Positions 1-11,670 of a DNA stretch of 64,000 bases are shown here, in pieces. Below the pieces are notes generated by a model, which saw only the letters and a list, made by a program, of their open reading frames with translations, had not been told where the DNA came from and ran no database searches. Made by a program: the position numbers and the translations under genes. Position 1 is the stretch's first letter, and each line of letters begins with the position of its first letter. The stretch is from Tubulanus polymorphus (Eukaryota; Nemertea; Palaeonemertea; Tubulaniformes; Tubulanidae). Where the stretch lies: assembly GCF_964204645.1 (NCBI RefSeq), contig NC_134029.1, positions 4,783,001 through 4,847,000 on the forward strand. The letters run 5' to 3'.

Positions 1-727
1 GGGAAACATACTAATCAGCGACGAGCGTTGTTGCTGGTTTAAGGGCCTCTCAGACTTTACCTGTGTTGATGTTGGCGATATGGCGGTGATATGTTCTTAT
101 TTAGAACCACGTGCAATTAGAGATCTCATTCAAATATTTTATGGAATATTTAAGAAACCGATGACTGATGATATTAGGACGATATAGAGGAACTTCAAAC
201 TGATATCGAAATGTGAATCAATTCCGTGTGAGAATATATTATTATGTCTTGGTTGAACTCTTTTTCTTTTATTTATGGTTCTAGGATGGTTTTAATAGCT
301 AATGTTGATTTCATATGCGGTTTAAAATGTCAGTGTTTGTCTCCTGGGAGTAATTAGTGCGCATCTGAGAAACCATTAGGCTATAACGACGGAGTCGTGA
401 CTCGTTTGATTCTCAGCCATTTAGCCGTACTGTATTTCGATACCGGGCAATTATCTTCATAATTTATATTTATTTCCAATTCTAAACCTCACTCGCGAAC
501 ATCGAGCGTGATCTCGACGTAAACATGATAAACACTAACGAAGCGAAAAAAATAGAATCAGTGCACTTGCAAAAGCTGACGACGCGCAGATGTTTATGAA
601 CGATCCCCACAATTCGTTATATTACGTATATTTATAAATCCAACGGTTTCGGAACCAATCCAAATTTCATTCTTAGAAACAGTAATGACGAAATGATGAT
701 TTGAAAATCATATTACTTGGCTTTAGT

Positions 728-806
728 TTTGCATAGTCAGATGACTGCTTAATGTATGAAAGTGTCCGTAAATCTTAGTGTTTTATGTGGCACCTTAGTG
801 TCCGAC
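728..806. repeat. Diverged direct repeat, copy 1 (partner at 1463-1549)
   Basis: The segment shares an ordered series of blocks with 1463-1549: a TAGTCAGATGAC core, a TATG(A/G)AAG block, GTAAATCTT, GTTTTAT(G/C)TGGCA and GTGTCCGA, in the same order and orientation with small gaps. This looks like two old copies of a dispersed repeat or a local duplication. No terminal repeats or coding content were seen. Confidence 0.5.
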
Positions 807-1462
807 ATTCCTTCATTAATGTCAGATTGAAAAATATAAGATACCACATATAATGGTATCCTTCATTAACATCTAAACTGTGAATACATCAGTTTATCCG
901 CCATCGTAGATAGATGTTGCTAATAATCTATTCGTTAGCGATCAGAAATCGCCAACTGTGCGGCGGCTAAAAATCTAACGAAATTTACAAACCAAATAAA
1001 CAACAGGGACTATCCCTATTTTAAGATCAAAAGCCTGAATCGTGAATGATCAATAGGTCGAACATTGTATCAAATATCTTTACAAAAATCAACGAGATTC
1101 AAATAAGTCATCTTTACATCGTTTATTAAGAGATTCTGATGAAACACGCAAGATTCTGGTATTTGGTATCCGACAATATTTGAACGCATACTGCAATAAG
1201 TGTAACGATATTTATTACACGTGCCCCTCGTGTCACAGACGGTATCGCGTTGATAAAACGAGTCCTGTATATCAATAACCGGGAATGTACCTCTCATTTA
1301 TCTGTAGCTCGACTGGTCGTAGTTTTCAAGTTGTGTATACGATCAGGTGATAACTCGGGACAGCTAGGATGACATGTTAAGATATTATTACGACGATAAA
1401 TCACGCGACGGATTTACCAAGCAGTTCAGTTAACCGAATTGCTTCATCGAAGTACGTGTAAC

Positions 1463-1549
1463 TTTTGCGTAGTCAGATGACAGCGCAAAGTATGGAAGCG
1501 TACGAGCTCAGTAAATCTTTGCGTTTTATCTGGCAGTTTGGTGTCCGAA
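1463..1549. repeat. Diverged direct repeat, copy 2 (partner at 728-806)
   Basis: Same block order as the segment at 728-806: TAGTCAGATGAC, TATGGAAG, GTAAATCTT, GTTTTATCTGGCA, GTGTCCGA. Identity is high within blocks and low between them, which suggests an old duplication or two members of one dispersed family. Confidence 0.5.
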
Positions 1550-2057
1550 AGACAAACGACACTTGAGCCTCTGTATCTATTCTGACTAAGTACCGGTACC
1601 ATTTTCGTTCGGCTATTCCGGATTTTCTTCCAGGCTTCAGGACCGCTACAACGTGACGAATACTAATGTTCTTATTGCACTTACTACGATTCGATAAATA
1701 ACGCTATCATAACTCAAACGTGTTGTTCGTTATCGCAAATAAATCTTAGCAGTAACGACATCGGAGAGGCCAATCCAACCCTGACAGACGCGAGGCTTGT
1801 GAACAGTTGAAAGTATCACATATACCCATTAATGTCTGTAAGAAAAAGTTCTTTATTACTTAAAGCACAGGGCATTCATCATTATCGATTCTTTAATTTT
1901 GTTGTCGATACATTTATTTGAGTCGGGGAAGGCTTTGTACAATGTACAAATTGTTCTCGTAGTTTATGTTGATTAAATAGTGAACCGTAACTTAATTCAA
2001 TATTAGCTGAAATTATCACGATAAATAAACTTCACAACATGTATGTATAAATACAAA

Positions 2058-2192
2058 GAGACGAACAGTACTTTATATAGGTTAACTAGTTTATTAGACG
2101 CACGAGCTTTCGCTACTAGTTATATCTACATACACGTAGCGAAAGCTCGTGCGTCTAATAAACTAGTTAACATTTAAAGTGACGTTCGTCTC
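2058..2192. repeat. Large inverted repeat (fold-back / MITE-like hairpin)
   Basis: Positions 2081-2116 and 2136-2171 are perfect 36-nt reverse complements separated by a 19-nt loop. The symmetry continues imperfectly outward: GAGACGAAC at 2058-2066 matches GTTCGTCTC at 2184-2192, giving arms of about 60 bp. One strand would form a long, nearly perfect hairpin. It could be a small fold-back or MITE-type element or a hairpin-RNA source. There is no coding content and I see no clear target-site duplication. Confidence 0.75.
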
Positions 2193-3456
2193 GTTATGTT
2201 TATTCTACACCAGGATAACAAGACTCCTGCACGTATCTTCTCAACATGTATGTATATTACCACAAATGTGCATCGCATGCAAAACATGTGAAACGTTGTA
2301 TGTTTGGAGAGTGCACATGTCATTCGAAGTGCTATGTAAATCTCATATTCGCAGTTACGAACACTAATACAAAATCGCTCATGTGCTGGGGAAAGTACCG
2401 GCTAACTCAAAACCAACTGAATAAGAAATGTCTAACCGTTTTCCATAAACGGATGTTCCGGTGCACGGATTTTGGTTTTACTTTTGTTACAGATTGGATC
2501 GATTTTTTTCCGTTGAAGGTTTTGTTTATTCAGTTTTTGTTGTGCGCTTCCCCTGGTAAATTGCAAGGGAGAGATATAGATCGGCACGAACGAAGGCATG
2601 TCATCTGGAAGTGGTATCGTTTATAGACAGGACGCCGAGTGGAGTGTATTCCTCTAGCTCTGGATATCAGGGGAATGCATTGGATGTGTTCAGGTCCATT
2701 TCATTAGCACAAGGGAAACCATTTCGCACGAATCTCATAACATTAAACGTCTTCATCACCAAACCAGTGACCTAACTGATCTCATCTGATATTCTAATAA
2801 TGGTTTATTCCTAATGTCCGATTTTATCGACACCAGATAAAAAAATCCATCCAACAAGAGTGAAATAGTGGCGTTTCCTCTACCACAAAAAAAAAACGTA
2901 CGATATGATGTAATAGTTAAAACAACTGGATGTATGTATATGTATATATAACAATATTTACACAAAATCATTAACCATTTATTTTGATATTACATATTCA
3001 ATAACTATGCATATAAACTTTGAAAATTCAACTTGATTTTTGTAATGGAATATAATCGTTTGCCTACTACCGGGAGTTTTATCAACAACGCTTTACAATT
3101 GCGTAGTATCTTTATCATCGGTATTTGCAAGAACGTGAGTGTCATTGGAATCGAAATGCGAAGTAACATTCGCACAGCGTCATTCTACAAGCAGCAGTTG
3201 CTTACAAGTGTATTTTCTTATCGGCTTTTGATTCTATACTGAAAAGGCTCCGTTTAATCCTTGCACCTTCTAATGCATAGCCATCTTATCAAAACGTAGT
3301 AGGGATGACGAGTGGGAAACTTAGGTTAATTGAAGAATTCTCGAATACACGACCAACCAGCCTGCCGCCTACTAACTGCATCCATTTACTGAGTCCGTTT
3401 TAGAAAATCAAACACGTAGAAGCACCATTATTTCACTATCTGACGTACTAAAGTAC

Positions 3457-3591
3457 TCAATAAAAAGCAGATTCTTGTAATTTCGTATTGTAAATAAGCT
3501 CTTTCTGCACCGTTGCCAGTTTGTACGCCTCCCAGTTCAGCTGGTCTTGTAATTTCTGTTGGAGACTTTCTTGTGTGGGATATGGCTGGAT
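3457..3591 (-). CDS. CNBD2-like: CNBD2-like core, terminal coding exon
   Basis: The acceptor is TCTTCACACTTACAG/ATC at 3594-3592. The exon reads IQPYPTQESLQQKLQDQLNW, then EAYK..., and ends in SAFY and TGA at 3459-3457. A PYP(S/T)QE...W(E)xYK tail is a conserved C-terminal signature of CNBD2 proteins, which supports this as the true end of the protein. All six predicted isoforms share it. Confidence 0.88.
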   Translation of the reverse strand: MQPYPTQESLQQKLQDQLNWEAYKLATVQKELIYNTKLQESAFY

Positions 3592-6500
3592 CTGTAAGTG
3601 TGAAGAGACAATAAAGTCGGTTAAGCGCGTGGGTAGAATGTCAAATGTTGCAATTGCACTGGAAATCAAAACGGAATGTACGCAATGAAGTGAATCCGGA
3701 AACTTGGATTCAAGTATCAACGGTGGTGCGTGATGAATTCGCATTTCTGACGAACCAATTTATATGTAAATGCGATAGGAATGATACTAGATTTTTACAC
3801 GAATGCTGGATTAATGAGCACATCTCACCGGCAAGCGGTTAATGCCATAAATGCTCGCAAGGGGAAGTCTCGAGAGCCACTGTTCTGTAGCATCACCGTG
3901 TCCTTATGCGTGGGAAGTCATATTAATATCGTCGGAGCAATTCTACCCATTAATCTTCATTTAATCCCTGATTTCCACAAATCGAATACGTACACTTTGT
4001 CGCAATCGTTTGTGGTGACCTTCGTTTAAATGCTGCATAAAGAACTTTTTACTGATGAGAACACATTCGGCACCGTCGGATACCAGTATCATACTCATTG
4101 TATCGTGCATCATACTGAACGCAATCGGTACCATACCCTGAAAGAAGCATAGAAAAAAAGATATCAAATCTAATTCCGGTTTTCCGGTCAATATTGTAGC
4201 ACTAAGTTACAGTCTTGGGGTGATATCCAGTGAATACATTTTGAAGCGAGTGCGATTCTTGAATAGCACGCCGGTAATAATGGAATAGATTTGACAATCA
4301 CGGGTTTTAGTTGTCATCTGATTACGGTAATATACATCCTGATCTACATTCACGCATAATCATACGCGATCATACGCGTATTGTGTTTATTTTCTTCTTT
4401 CTAATTTCCGTCATGTTTGGATGAATGCAAGATTCCAGGCGTTCGCCTGATGGAAATTATAGATGCAGTGAACTGATATGAACTATAGCAAGAAAAGAGT
4501 CAATGAACGAACGTGTCGAACTCGGCTTACTTGGCAATGGCTACGAAGGTAACTCTAACACCGCGGGACACCAACGTTATTACGATTCATTAAAAACTGA
4601 TGGTTCGTTTTAGCCAATGTGAGATCATTAAAGCTCGCTTCGCCGCTTGTTGTCACCGATAAATCGTTATACGATGCACTCTTTATACTCAAAAATTATC
4701 AGAGTACGAAACTCTTGCTGCAAACGTGAATGGTGTTCGTTAAATATTCATTGCCGTCGCAAAATGAAATTTAAGATTTGGTGGAAGTCAATACGGAGCT
4801 ATCCTTTTCGTTTAAGGAAACACGATATATCTGATCATAGGCAGATTAATGAAAGGAAGACAGAGAAATGGAAAGCTTCAGGCGCAGTCACTGTATACAT
4901 CGAAAATAACGCAATCCGGACGGAAGTTTGACGCAGCTGTTGTTACAGAAGAAGGCTGTCACTATATGGAAATTAGTGAAAAAATGGGCGCGAGGAAATA
5001 GTTGCCAACGCACGAAGACTTTACACTTAAAATCTAGACGGGGTCATAGACCGCAAAATAATCCCCGGCCAATAATTCCTCGTGTTAAAGATGAAATACT
5101 GCGCTTAGTTTGGATAATTATGATTTCATATCTATCTTTATCGAAGATTTAGGGATTCATTCCGAAATCAGAAGATGATCTCCGCACGAACCTGTCAGTT
5201 CATCGAGTCATATCAAATTGCATTGATTTGTATTAACAAGAAACTGTAGTAATAACTTACAAACGTGTCCTTGGGTCCCAGTTTTTGTACTTGTATGTAT
5301 ACTTTCTGATTTGGCTTTGGTTTCGGAGCTGATGGTTTCAATTTTGCGTCGGCGAAATTCACTTTCTTCTCTCCAGGCTTTAAAAAAAACAAACAAACAC
5401 AGACTCAGTGTTTAAGCGGATTAATAGTTTAAGGAATTTACAAACCCCGCATCGGAAAAGTGACTTCGTTTTTACGTGAATCGGAGCGTACCTTAGTGTT
5501 TTCGTCTTTGTGCTTTTCTTCGAATAGTTTATTTATGATTTGTTTATGGTCGTCTTTGGTGACGTTCTTTGCTGAAAAAGTGAACGGAAATCGATGTAAA
5601 AGTTTTGGGAGACACGCGATACCAGTGCACGTACATGCCATTGGATCATCTTAATGCTACCTTTTTCAAAATGAATCGTAAATAGATATTTTGTGTCTTG
5701 CATTGTGATAATAACCAAATGTGATATGATAAGCGTATAACATCGACTTATTTCAACGAATAATGTGTCATTGTGAGCTGTGTGTATGTTTTGGATATTC
5801 CTGATAGCGATAGCGGCAGTAACAGCATGACGTCACAGTGACATCATACGGTGACCTTGAAAAACGTACAATAGGAGCTGTTCACCGATATACGTGTGGG
5901 ACAAAGCTGAGTTAAATGATTTGAGTATTGCGATACCACAGGGAAGCTAAATGACTGGACCGAAAATTACCCAATCTCAGTGGAGACCGAATTAAGATTC
6001 TGGCCAATGCGCAAGAGAATGCGAAAGCAATGAAGCAACATCCGTAAATAGAACAGTAAAAAAGCAGCTGGTAACCTGTATTACCCGGGAGGATTTAAGC
6101 TGACATTTCTAAACTATCAAGCAGATAGGTATTAGACTAATACCTTCGTTTTGTCTGTTAATGACGGGTAATTGATTACGGTTAGGTTGAGTTATGATAC
6201 CGCGTTTAGGAACGGTTATCACGGCTGCATTTTTCATCTGTTTACGCCGCGGAGACACTTGCGCCGATCCTGCAATTGTAGTAGTTTGTTTGGGGGGAGA
6301 TTAATACAGCTCCAGCGAATGCGTATCATTTTGTCATGTGATATCTGAGACAAAAGTCAAACCAACGAGTTACGCGGATATTTATGAATTGTATGCCTGC
6401 CGGGCAAACCCAAACGATGGGTATCATCCATCGCTGGGAAGCGAAGCAACCACGGGATGATAAAACATTAATCAAGTCAACCTTGAACGATGCTATGAGA

Positions 6501-9500
6501 TTTGTGATGAAGAATTGATCAATTTCTCCCGTTTACCATTAGTGCATTCTTGTTGGCAAAACGCTAGTTTACGAATGATATTCAACTTCTTTTAGATTGA
6601 TGAACTCTACGTGAGTTGTTGACTCAGCGGAATAGCTGCACTTTTTTTACCTTTATTCGCCCGCAAATCAGGTGAAGTCGCTATCATCGGCACGTTAGCT
6701 CGGGCTGGTTCAAGAGCCTTTAAAACACGACAGGAACCAGTCTTGATGACGTATATCCATTCTGCAGCGTTGCTGTCTCTGCACATTATCACCCCTCGCC
6801 TAAACAGAACAAGTACCAATTAGCCGTTCAGAATCAATTTTTAAATCATGCGTGTATTGCCACGGCTTATGATATTCTATATCCGATTCTGGAATATGAT
6901 ATCTGATAAAACAGGGTTTAATGTACTGTGCGTTTATATAGTTCATTCCTCTGTGTCTTGTCATTCAACCAGATGATGTCTGTAAGGCGTTTTAATAAAT
7001 TTCATCTAAATCTGATCAAAATCTTTCGCAAACAATTCTATCGCGGGACGTTTTCATTCATCAACGATTTACACGAATTAAAATGTTTTATTCGACCAAT
7101 GCAACATCTCATACCTAAAATACGTAAATAGACATGTTTTTGGATCCTCGTAGGGTAGTTGATCGGTCGGCCATCCTTCCAGTAAATCTACGGTTCTCAG
7201 GAACTGTATGTGCTCGGGTTCGACGTCTTTATCGACGTGCATGAAAATATCGACGAAATCGTCCCGGCCGACGGCCAACAATTCGACGTCATCTTTACAC
7301 GTCACAGTGGCGTTACGCGTACCTCCGTACATCAACGCTAGTTCCTAAATCGGGGTGAGAAATAAAATGATATAATGACTATGATCAATAACCGATATGA
7401 TTTCATCGCAAAACGAACGTACAGACGTTATTCAAGTTACGTCACAATAGATCATAATGTCCGTCAACTGAACTAAAACGTGACGGTTGACGGCCATTTG
7501 ACGGCCGATATGATGTAAATAACAATTGAGTATACACGTTAGGTCTGTGGATAAGGTCTATACTAAAATCCCGCAATAAAAAAATGTGTTTCTTTTTTTA
7601 CACGTTTAGGTTCTTATTCTCACTGAGTCGTGGGGATTCAACAAACTTGTTTACGGAAGAAGAAATTAATATTTCAGCTCTTTTCGTAGATGTCGAGAAG
7701 TCCACACGGATTTCTCTTGAAACATTCATGCAATGACTAGACAGCAGGTTTAGGCACGTGATATTTTTAAAACAACTAAAACGCTTTCGTCGCTAAAACG
7801 TTTCCCGGTGAACGAGCTGTAGCCGACAGCTCCGTCACGCGTTCCGTCGCAGAAAGAGGATTAATTTTTCGGAATTTATAATCGGGACGTTATTCATATT
7901 TCACACCATCCACATAATCTTGCTCGATGTAATCTCCGAAGGTTGCTTTTCTTTTTTAATAACCCGTCGTGATGCAGCCGTTTTGTAGGATGAGATTTGA
8001 AGAAAACCTCTTTTTATCTATTTATGAAATCAGATATTTGAAAATTTAACTTTAGTTTTTTACAGATTTTCTGCATATCTGATTCAGACACGTAATCAAC
8101 CCTCTTGGCTCATCAATGAAGTTCCATTACCTAATGGCATTTCTAATGTGGGGGGAGGGGGCGTAGTTATACGTTATACGTGATACGGCCCACATTTACA
8201 GTTTTCAGTCAAATATTTATCTAAGTTTTAAATCGAAATTTCAATGGTGAGATATCCGTTCAACTTACTCCAAAACTGTTGCCCTTTTTCAAGAATGCGA
8301 CCGTGTTTTGAAACGATTCGCCTGTTTTCGGATTCGTTGTCAAAATCGTAACGACAGCTGAAAACGAAACGATAATAGATTCGTTAACGATTCATTCAAT
8401 ATTGTCACGTCACGCAGTAACTGGCGAGAATGTTCGTCTCGCGGTCGCTCTTTATTCACCTGTTCCTGAGAGTATGAAATAAAAATTGTCGGCATAATGA
8501 CCTTGTCTGATGATAACCCTTTTAGCTTCGAAACTGAAAACGAAAACAAATGATTTAAAAGGATAATTTCCGAGAAAGCGAGTTTATATTCTGATTTGGA
8601 GATCATTTACGGACACAGAAAAGAGGCTGACAATAATTTAGAAAATCTAAGTCCGATATTTGAATATCTTTGACAGGTAAGCGATGATATGTTACTTTAC
8701 GTCAATTGTTGAAACTCATGAGATTTCGTTCTTGACGATACTTACTGTTCATACCAACCACGTCTGACTAAAGATTGCTGCATTTTTATTGGAAACTCGC
8801 CGAAAGCTTCGACGGCTTGATTGAGCGACACCAGAGCCGTGTGGAGCTGGTCTTCCGTTCGTTCTTTCGGATCCATCGACATGATCGTTTTCGCCTCGTG
8901 ACTGATTTGCAACTGTGAAGACGACGAATGAAACACTGACAATCAACATCTATCAATTAACACGAACATTTTTTTCTGATTAGATTTTCATTAGAATGAT
9001 GATTTGCAGGGTTGCCAACCTCTGAAAATGCTACTAATGTAACGAATTGAATTTTTCCAGTAACATTTCATAGAAATATGAAAGAAAATGTCAAAATAAA
9101 TCAGTAATCAACAGTAAGACACTTAGTAACATATTTCATATTTTTGTATGCATCAAACGAATCATATCAGTAATTCTTGTTATAAAATAGTAACGACAAC
9201 TGAAAATCAGGAACAGTTGGCAGCTCTGGATTTAGTAAACATGTTAATTGTGAATGAGCTGGTAAAAATATAGACAGCAAGTTATGAAAAGAAACGTTAG
9301 ATTCAGTCAACATCTGTCGCCATCTGCCATAGCGCACAAATATTACCATAACGGAGAATTCGCTTTTAAATCGATCATCCATTACCTAGCCGTTCGGTTC
9401 ATTAATGAATGCTGATCGTTTTTATTTTCAAAGTGTTTTTACCTCTTTGCAAGCTTTGAAATGAGCAGGGTCGAATTCTAGGTCATCCCCGTAAACCGTT

Positions 9501-9733
9501 CGCTGATTTATCTCATCCTGAAGTTGACTGAATGACATCAACTTCGCCTCCTGCCGTTTATTTTCTCGCCTAAGAACGAAAAAAAGCAAAAGCAGTAGAT
9601 GAACATCACGTTTAAACTTACTTATCTATACATACTTGAAGTTAAATGGAATGTATAATGTTTACCTGGTTGAGCTGATGGCGACTAAAATAATGTGGAT
9701 CAATTTTGCGGCTCTTCTAAATCTGACCAACGG
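3457..9733 (-). CDS. CNBD2-like: CNBD2-like cyclic nucleotide-binding protein, common core (11 exons)
   Basis: Exons in order of transcription: 9733-9666, 9569-9443, 8912-8746, 8533-8460, 8357-8269, 7344-7115, 6799-6651, 5571-5492, 5377-5261, 4137-3994, 3591-3457. I joined them by hand. All phases match and the sum is 1380 nt, that is 459 codons plus TGA. The product resembles CNBD2 (CRIS), a cAMP-binding protein known in mammals from testis and sperm function. Core residues 1-23 are a basic/hydrophobic segment (RFRRAAKLIHIILVAISSTR). A helical linker with the family-typical AVEAF.E(F/Y)P.(K/R)MQQ block follows at about 80-118, then two cyclic-nucleotide-binding folds at about 118-205 and 248-390 and a conserved tail (QPYPTQESL...NWEAYK). 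The core has no initiator Met at its 5' end, so it needs one of the upstream first exons. Confidence 0.9.
3994..6799 (-). CDS. CNBD2-like: CNBD2-like core, exons 7-10: second, degenerate CNB domain with insert
   Basis: Exons 6799-6651, 5571-5492, 5377-5261 and 4137-3994. They encode RRGVIMCRDSNAAEWIYVIK and GSCRVLKAL, then a Lys-rich insert of roughly 75 residues (5571-5492 and most of 5377-5261; DDHKQIINKLFEEKHKDENT and KPSAPKPKPNQ), then VYIQVQKLGPKDTFGM, CVLISKKFF and KRLRQS. The order of strands is CNB-like. The FGE...R signature is replaced by FGMVPIAFSMMHD, so nucleotide binding by this domain is doubtful, as is usual for the second half of CNBD2 proteins. The frame through the small 80-nt exon is fixed by phase: reading directly from 6651 to 5377 would put the VYIQVQKLGPKDTF segment out of frame. 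Confidence 0.85.
7115..8533 (-). CDS. CNBD2-like: CNBD2-like core, exons 4-6: first cyclic-nucleotide-binding domain
   Basis: Exons 8533-8460, 8357-8269 and 7344-7115. The order of motifs is that of a canonical CNB fold: RVIIRQGHYADNFYFILSGT (first strands), VAFLKKGNSFGELALMYGGT and RNATVTCKDDVELLAVGRDD (phosphate-binding cassette and following strands). The cassette keeps both key residues, the Glu of FGELAL and the Arg of TRNATV, so this domain is predicted to bind cAMP or cGMP. Its C-terminal part (HIQFLRTVDLLEGWP, then LPYEDP) is characteristic of CNBD2 proteins. All donors are GT and all acceptors AG. Confidence 0.9.
8746..9733 (-). CDS. CNBD2-like: CNBD2-like core, exons 1-3: basic segment and helical linker
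   Basis: Three exons: 9733-9666 (68 nt, acceptor TTTTGTAG, donor AG/GTAAAC), 9569-9443 (127 nt) and 8912-8746 (167 nt, donor CA/GTAAGT). They encode the RFRRAAKLIHIIL segment, a Gln/Glu-rich stretch (RQEAKLMSFSQLQDEINQ) and the linker that precedes the first nucleotide-binding fold in this family (HEAKTIMSMDPKERTEDQLH, then AVEAFGEFPIKMQQSL, then RRGWYEH across the junction). The first exon accepts only phase-0 splicing, and every candidate upstream exon chain satisfies this. Confidence 0.88.
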
Positions 9734-9871
9734 CTACAAAATATGAAATGAAATCAAGATAACGATTTGTTGTTGATTCCAATCTCTGACGGCTCTTCTA
9801 GTTCGAAAGCTGAAACTTATTCATATCAAATTGATAATCAAGAGCTCAAGTCAAAATCCCTATTTGACTAC

Positions 9872-10120
9872 CTCGACAACTGTTAACTTATGGAACGACG
9901 GTCGTCGATGTCTACGGAATAAACGATGCACGCGTAACGAAGGGAAACTATTCATATTGAGTCGATGTTTGTACTTCACGATATATTTCTTGTCGTTGTC
10001 CTTTGTCGAAGGTCTTATGTCGTGGCATCGGTTGAAGTCGTACGACTGATAGACGACAGTCTGACGTCTCTCGATCGGACTTATCGGCGGGAAGAAACTG
10101 GACGGCGAATCGCCAGGCAT
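9872..10120 (-). CDS. CNBD2-like: Alternative first exon A6 of the CNBD2-like gene
   Basis: ATG at 10120-10118 opens 83 codons that end at the donor GAG/GTAGTC (phase 0). The intron to the core is only 138 nt. An in-frame TAA lies 14 codons upstream of the ATG with no plausible acceptor between, so this is a first exon. The peptide is Pro/Ser-rich at first (MPGDSPSSFFPPISP) and ends very basic (RVHRLFRRHRRPSFHKLTVVE), with a PKA-type RRPS motif seven residues before the junction. The predicted isoform has 542 residues. Being nearest the core, it may be the shortest, basal form. Confidence 0.7.
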
Positions 10121-10878
10121 ATCACGAAAAAAAATCGTTTCACCGAAATCGAATACGTATTAGAAAGGTTGTTACCAGCCTCAAATCGTCAATACTGTTA
10201 TTCTAGAAATGAGGCGATGGTTATAAATTCTGATTTTCCAACATTCAGATTCGTTCAACGGTAGAAGTATAGCACATGATACTCCTATAATCCAAGGTAA
10301 TAGTTTATGAAGGAAAAGCTGTTGTTGAATCCGGTGCGGTTGAATTTCAGCCCCACATGAAATGACTAAATTCTAATCGAGGAACTCTCACGATGTTAAG
10401 TGTAGGGTAATTCCGAATCAGTGTCTACCTGATTTAGTGAACATATCGTTTTATGCGATACCGCGAGAAATGAATGATTCAGAAATGAATTTCTCACGAA
10501 TAAAGCCATAAATATCGGTAAGTTTTAATCCATTTGTAAACACACGTTGCAATTAAATCTATTTTCTATTGCCTTATAGGGGTAAATGATATTCATGATG
10601 GCTAAATTGCTTCAAGACACAATACGTTTTATTCGATCATTTAACGTGACAGAGGACGAACAATTGTATTGGAAAATTACAGGGTTTTGTGTTGTTTAAG
10701 TTCAGCCATCTGGAAATACATGAAAGTCAAAGAGTACGTCACTGTCGGTTTTATGGCTCTGGGAAAATTCAGTTTATCGCCGTTGAAATGCGGCGTTGTT
10801 TGGAGCGAAGAAAGAATGGATGGAAGAAACCACGTAGACGCAGCACCGATCTGAACCGTCCTCGTTCGATCGACTCAC

Positions 10879-11670
10879 CTGTATTGATGACCTGCGTTTG
10901 CTTTGATTTTTGTCCGATGAATCGTTATGATCGTGATCATCCACCAAATCCGTATCGTCGCCGCCGACGCCGACGACGTTACGGCGCACTTGACTGCGTC
11001 TCGATCGACGTCGTGACGTATCCATCGAACTGCGTCTCTGGCGAGCGAGTAACGTCCATAGTTCCATCGATCTGCTGTGACCGGAAGCGGCAGCGGCTGC
11101 AGCAGCTGCAGCGCCTACTACCGAGCCTCGACGACTGCCAGGTCGGTTCGCCGGATTAATATTAAACTGGACGCTGGATCTACGACCGCTAGAAACGGCC
11201 GGTGGAGTGACCGTACTCATTCTACGTTCTCGAGGCACTTCCTCTGGTGAGCACTCTATCTGATTATCGGGTCCATTTTCTTCCTTAACAGGTTCGAATA
11301 AATCGAGTTCTTCTAATTTATTGAACAGTGTTAACAGTAACTGATCTCCCTGTTGTTTTCTGGCTCGTTGCTTATCGAGGGGAGCCGAATGGATGTACCT
11401 CGTCAATCCGTATTTGCTCTTCGATTTAGCGTAGTGATCTTCATATTCTTCGAGGATCCTGTGAATATACCTAGCTTTGTATCCTTCGTTCGATTTTCGT
11501 AATTTGTTCTCGTTGTTGACGGTAATGATCGGTTTGAAAAGTTTATCTCCGCGTTTTACGCTGTACTCCGCCTGTTCCCGTCGCGTCCGCAAGGCCTGTC
11601 CGTCGGCGCAATAGAATATCCGATGCCTTTTTCCGAGGCGATCGCTCGAAGTCATGAGCTTATCATCCAT
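10879..11670 (-). CDS. CNBD2-like: Alternative first exon A5 of the CNBD2-like gene
   Basis: ATG at 11670-11668, 264 codons, donor ATACAG/GTGAGT in phase 0. An in-frame TGA sits two codons before the ATG. The N-terminus (DRLGKRHRIFYCADGQALRT) is followed by a charged helical region (RYIHRILEEYEDHYAKSKSK). A low-complexity Ala run and a Ser/Arg-rich region follow, with five RRxS motifs: RRMS, RRSS, RRGS, RRSS and RRSS, the last directly at the exon end. The predicted isoform has 723 residues. I recognise no known domain. The plus-strand open frame opposite is a shadow. Confidence 0.75.

Larger units (their letters stand above)
1..3456. other. Non-coding stretch downstream of the CNBD2-like gene
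   Basis: I see no convincing gene here. The open frames are short, lack good splice signals and show no recognisable motif. The stretch holds a long inverted repeat (about 2058-2192) and a pair of diverged direct repeats (about 728-806 and 1463-1549), both listed separately. The 3' UTR of the minus-strand CNBD2-like gene must extend into the right-hand end, leftward from the stop codon at 3457-3459. I could not fix its polyadenylation site; the nearest minus-strand AATAAA candidate is near 2978. Confidence 0.6.

Noticed and set aside
10689-11159. 156-codon plus-strand open frame rich in Arg
   Set aside because: Antisense of the Ser/Arg-rich first exon A5, whose donor, phase and upstream stop support the minus strand.
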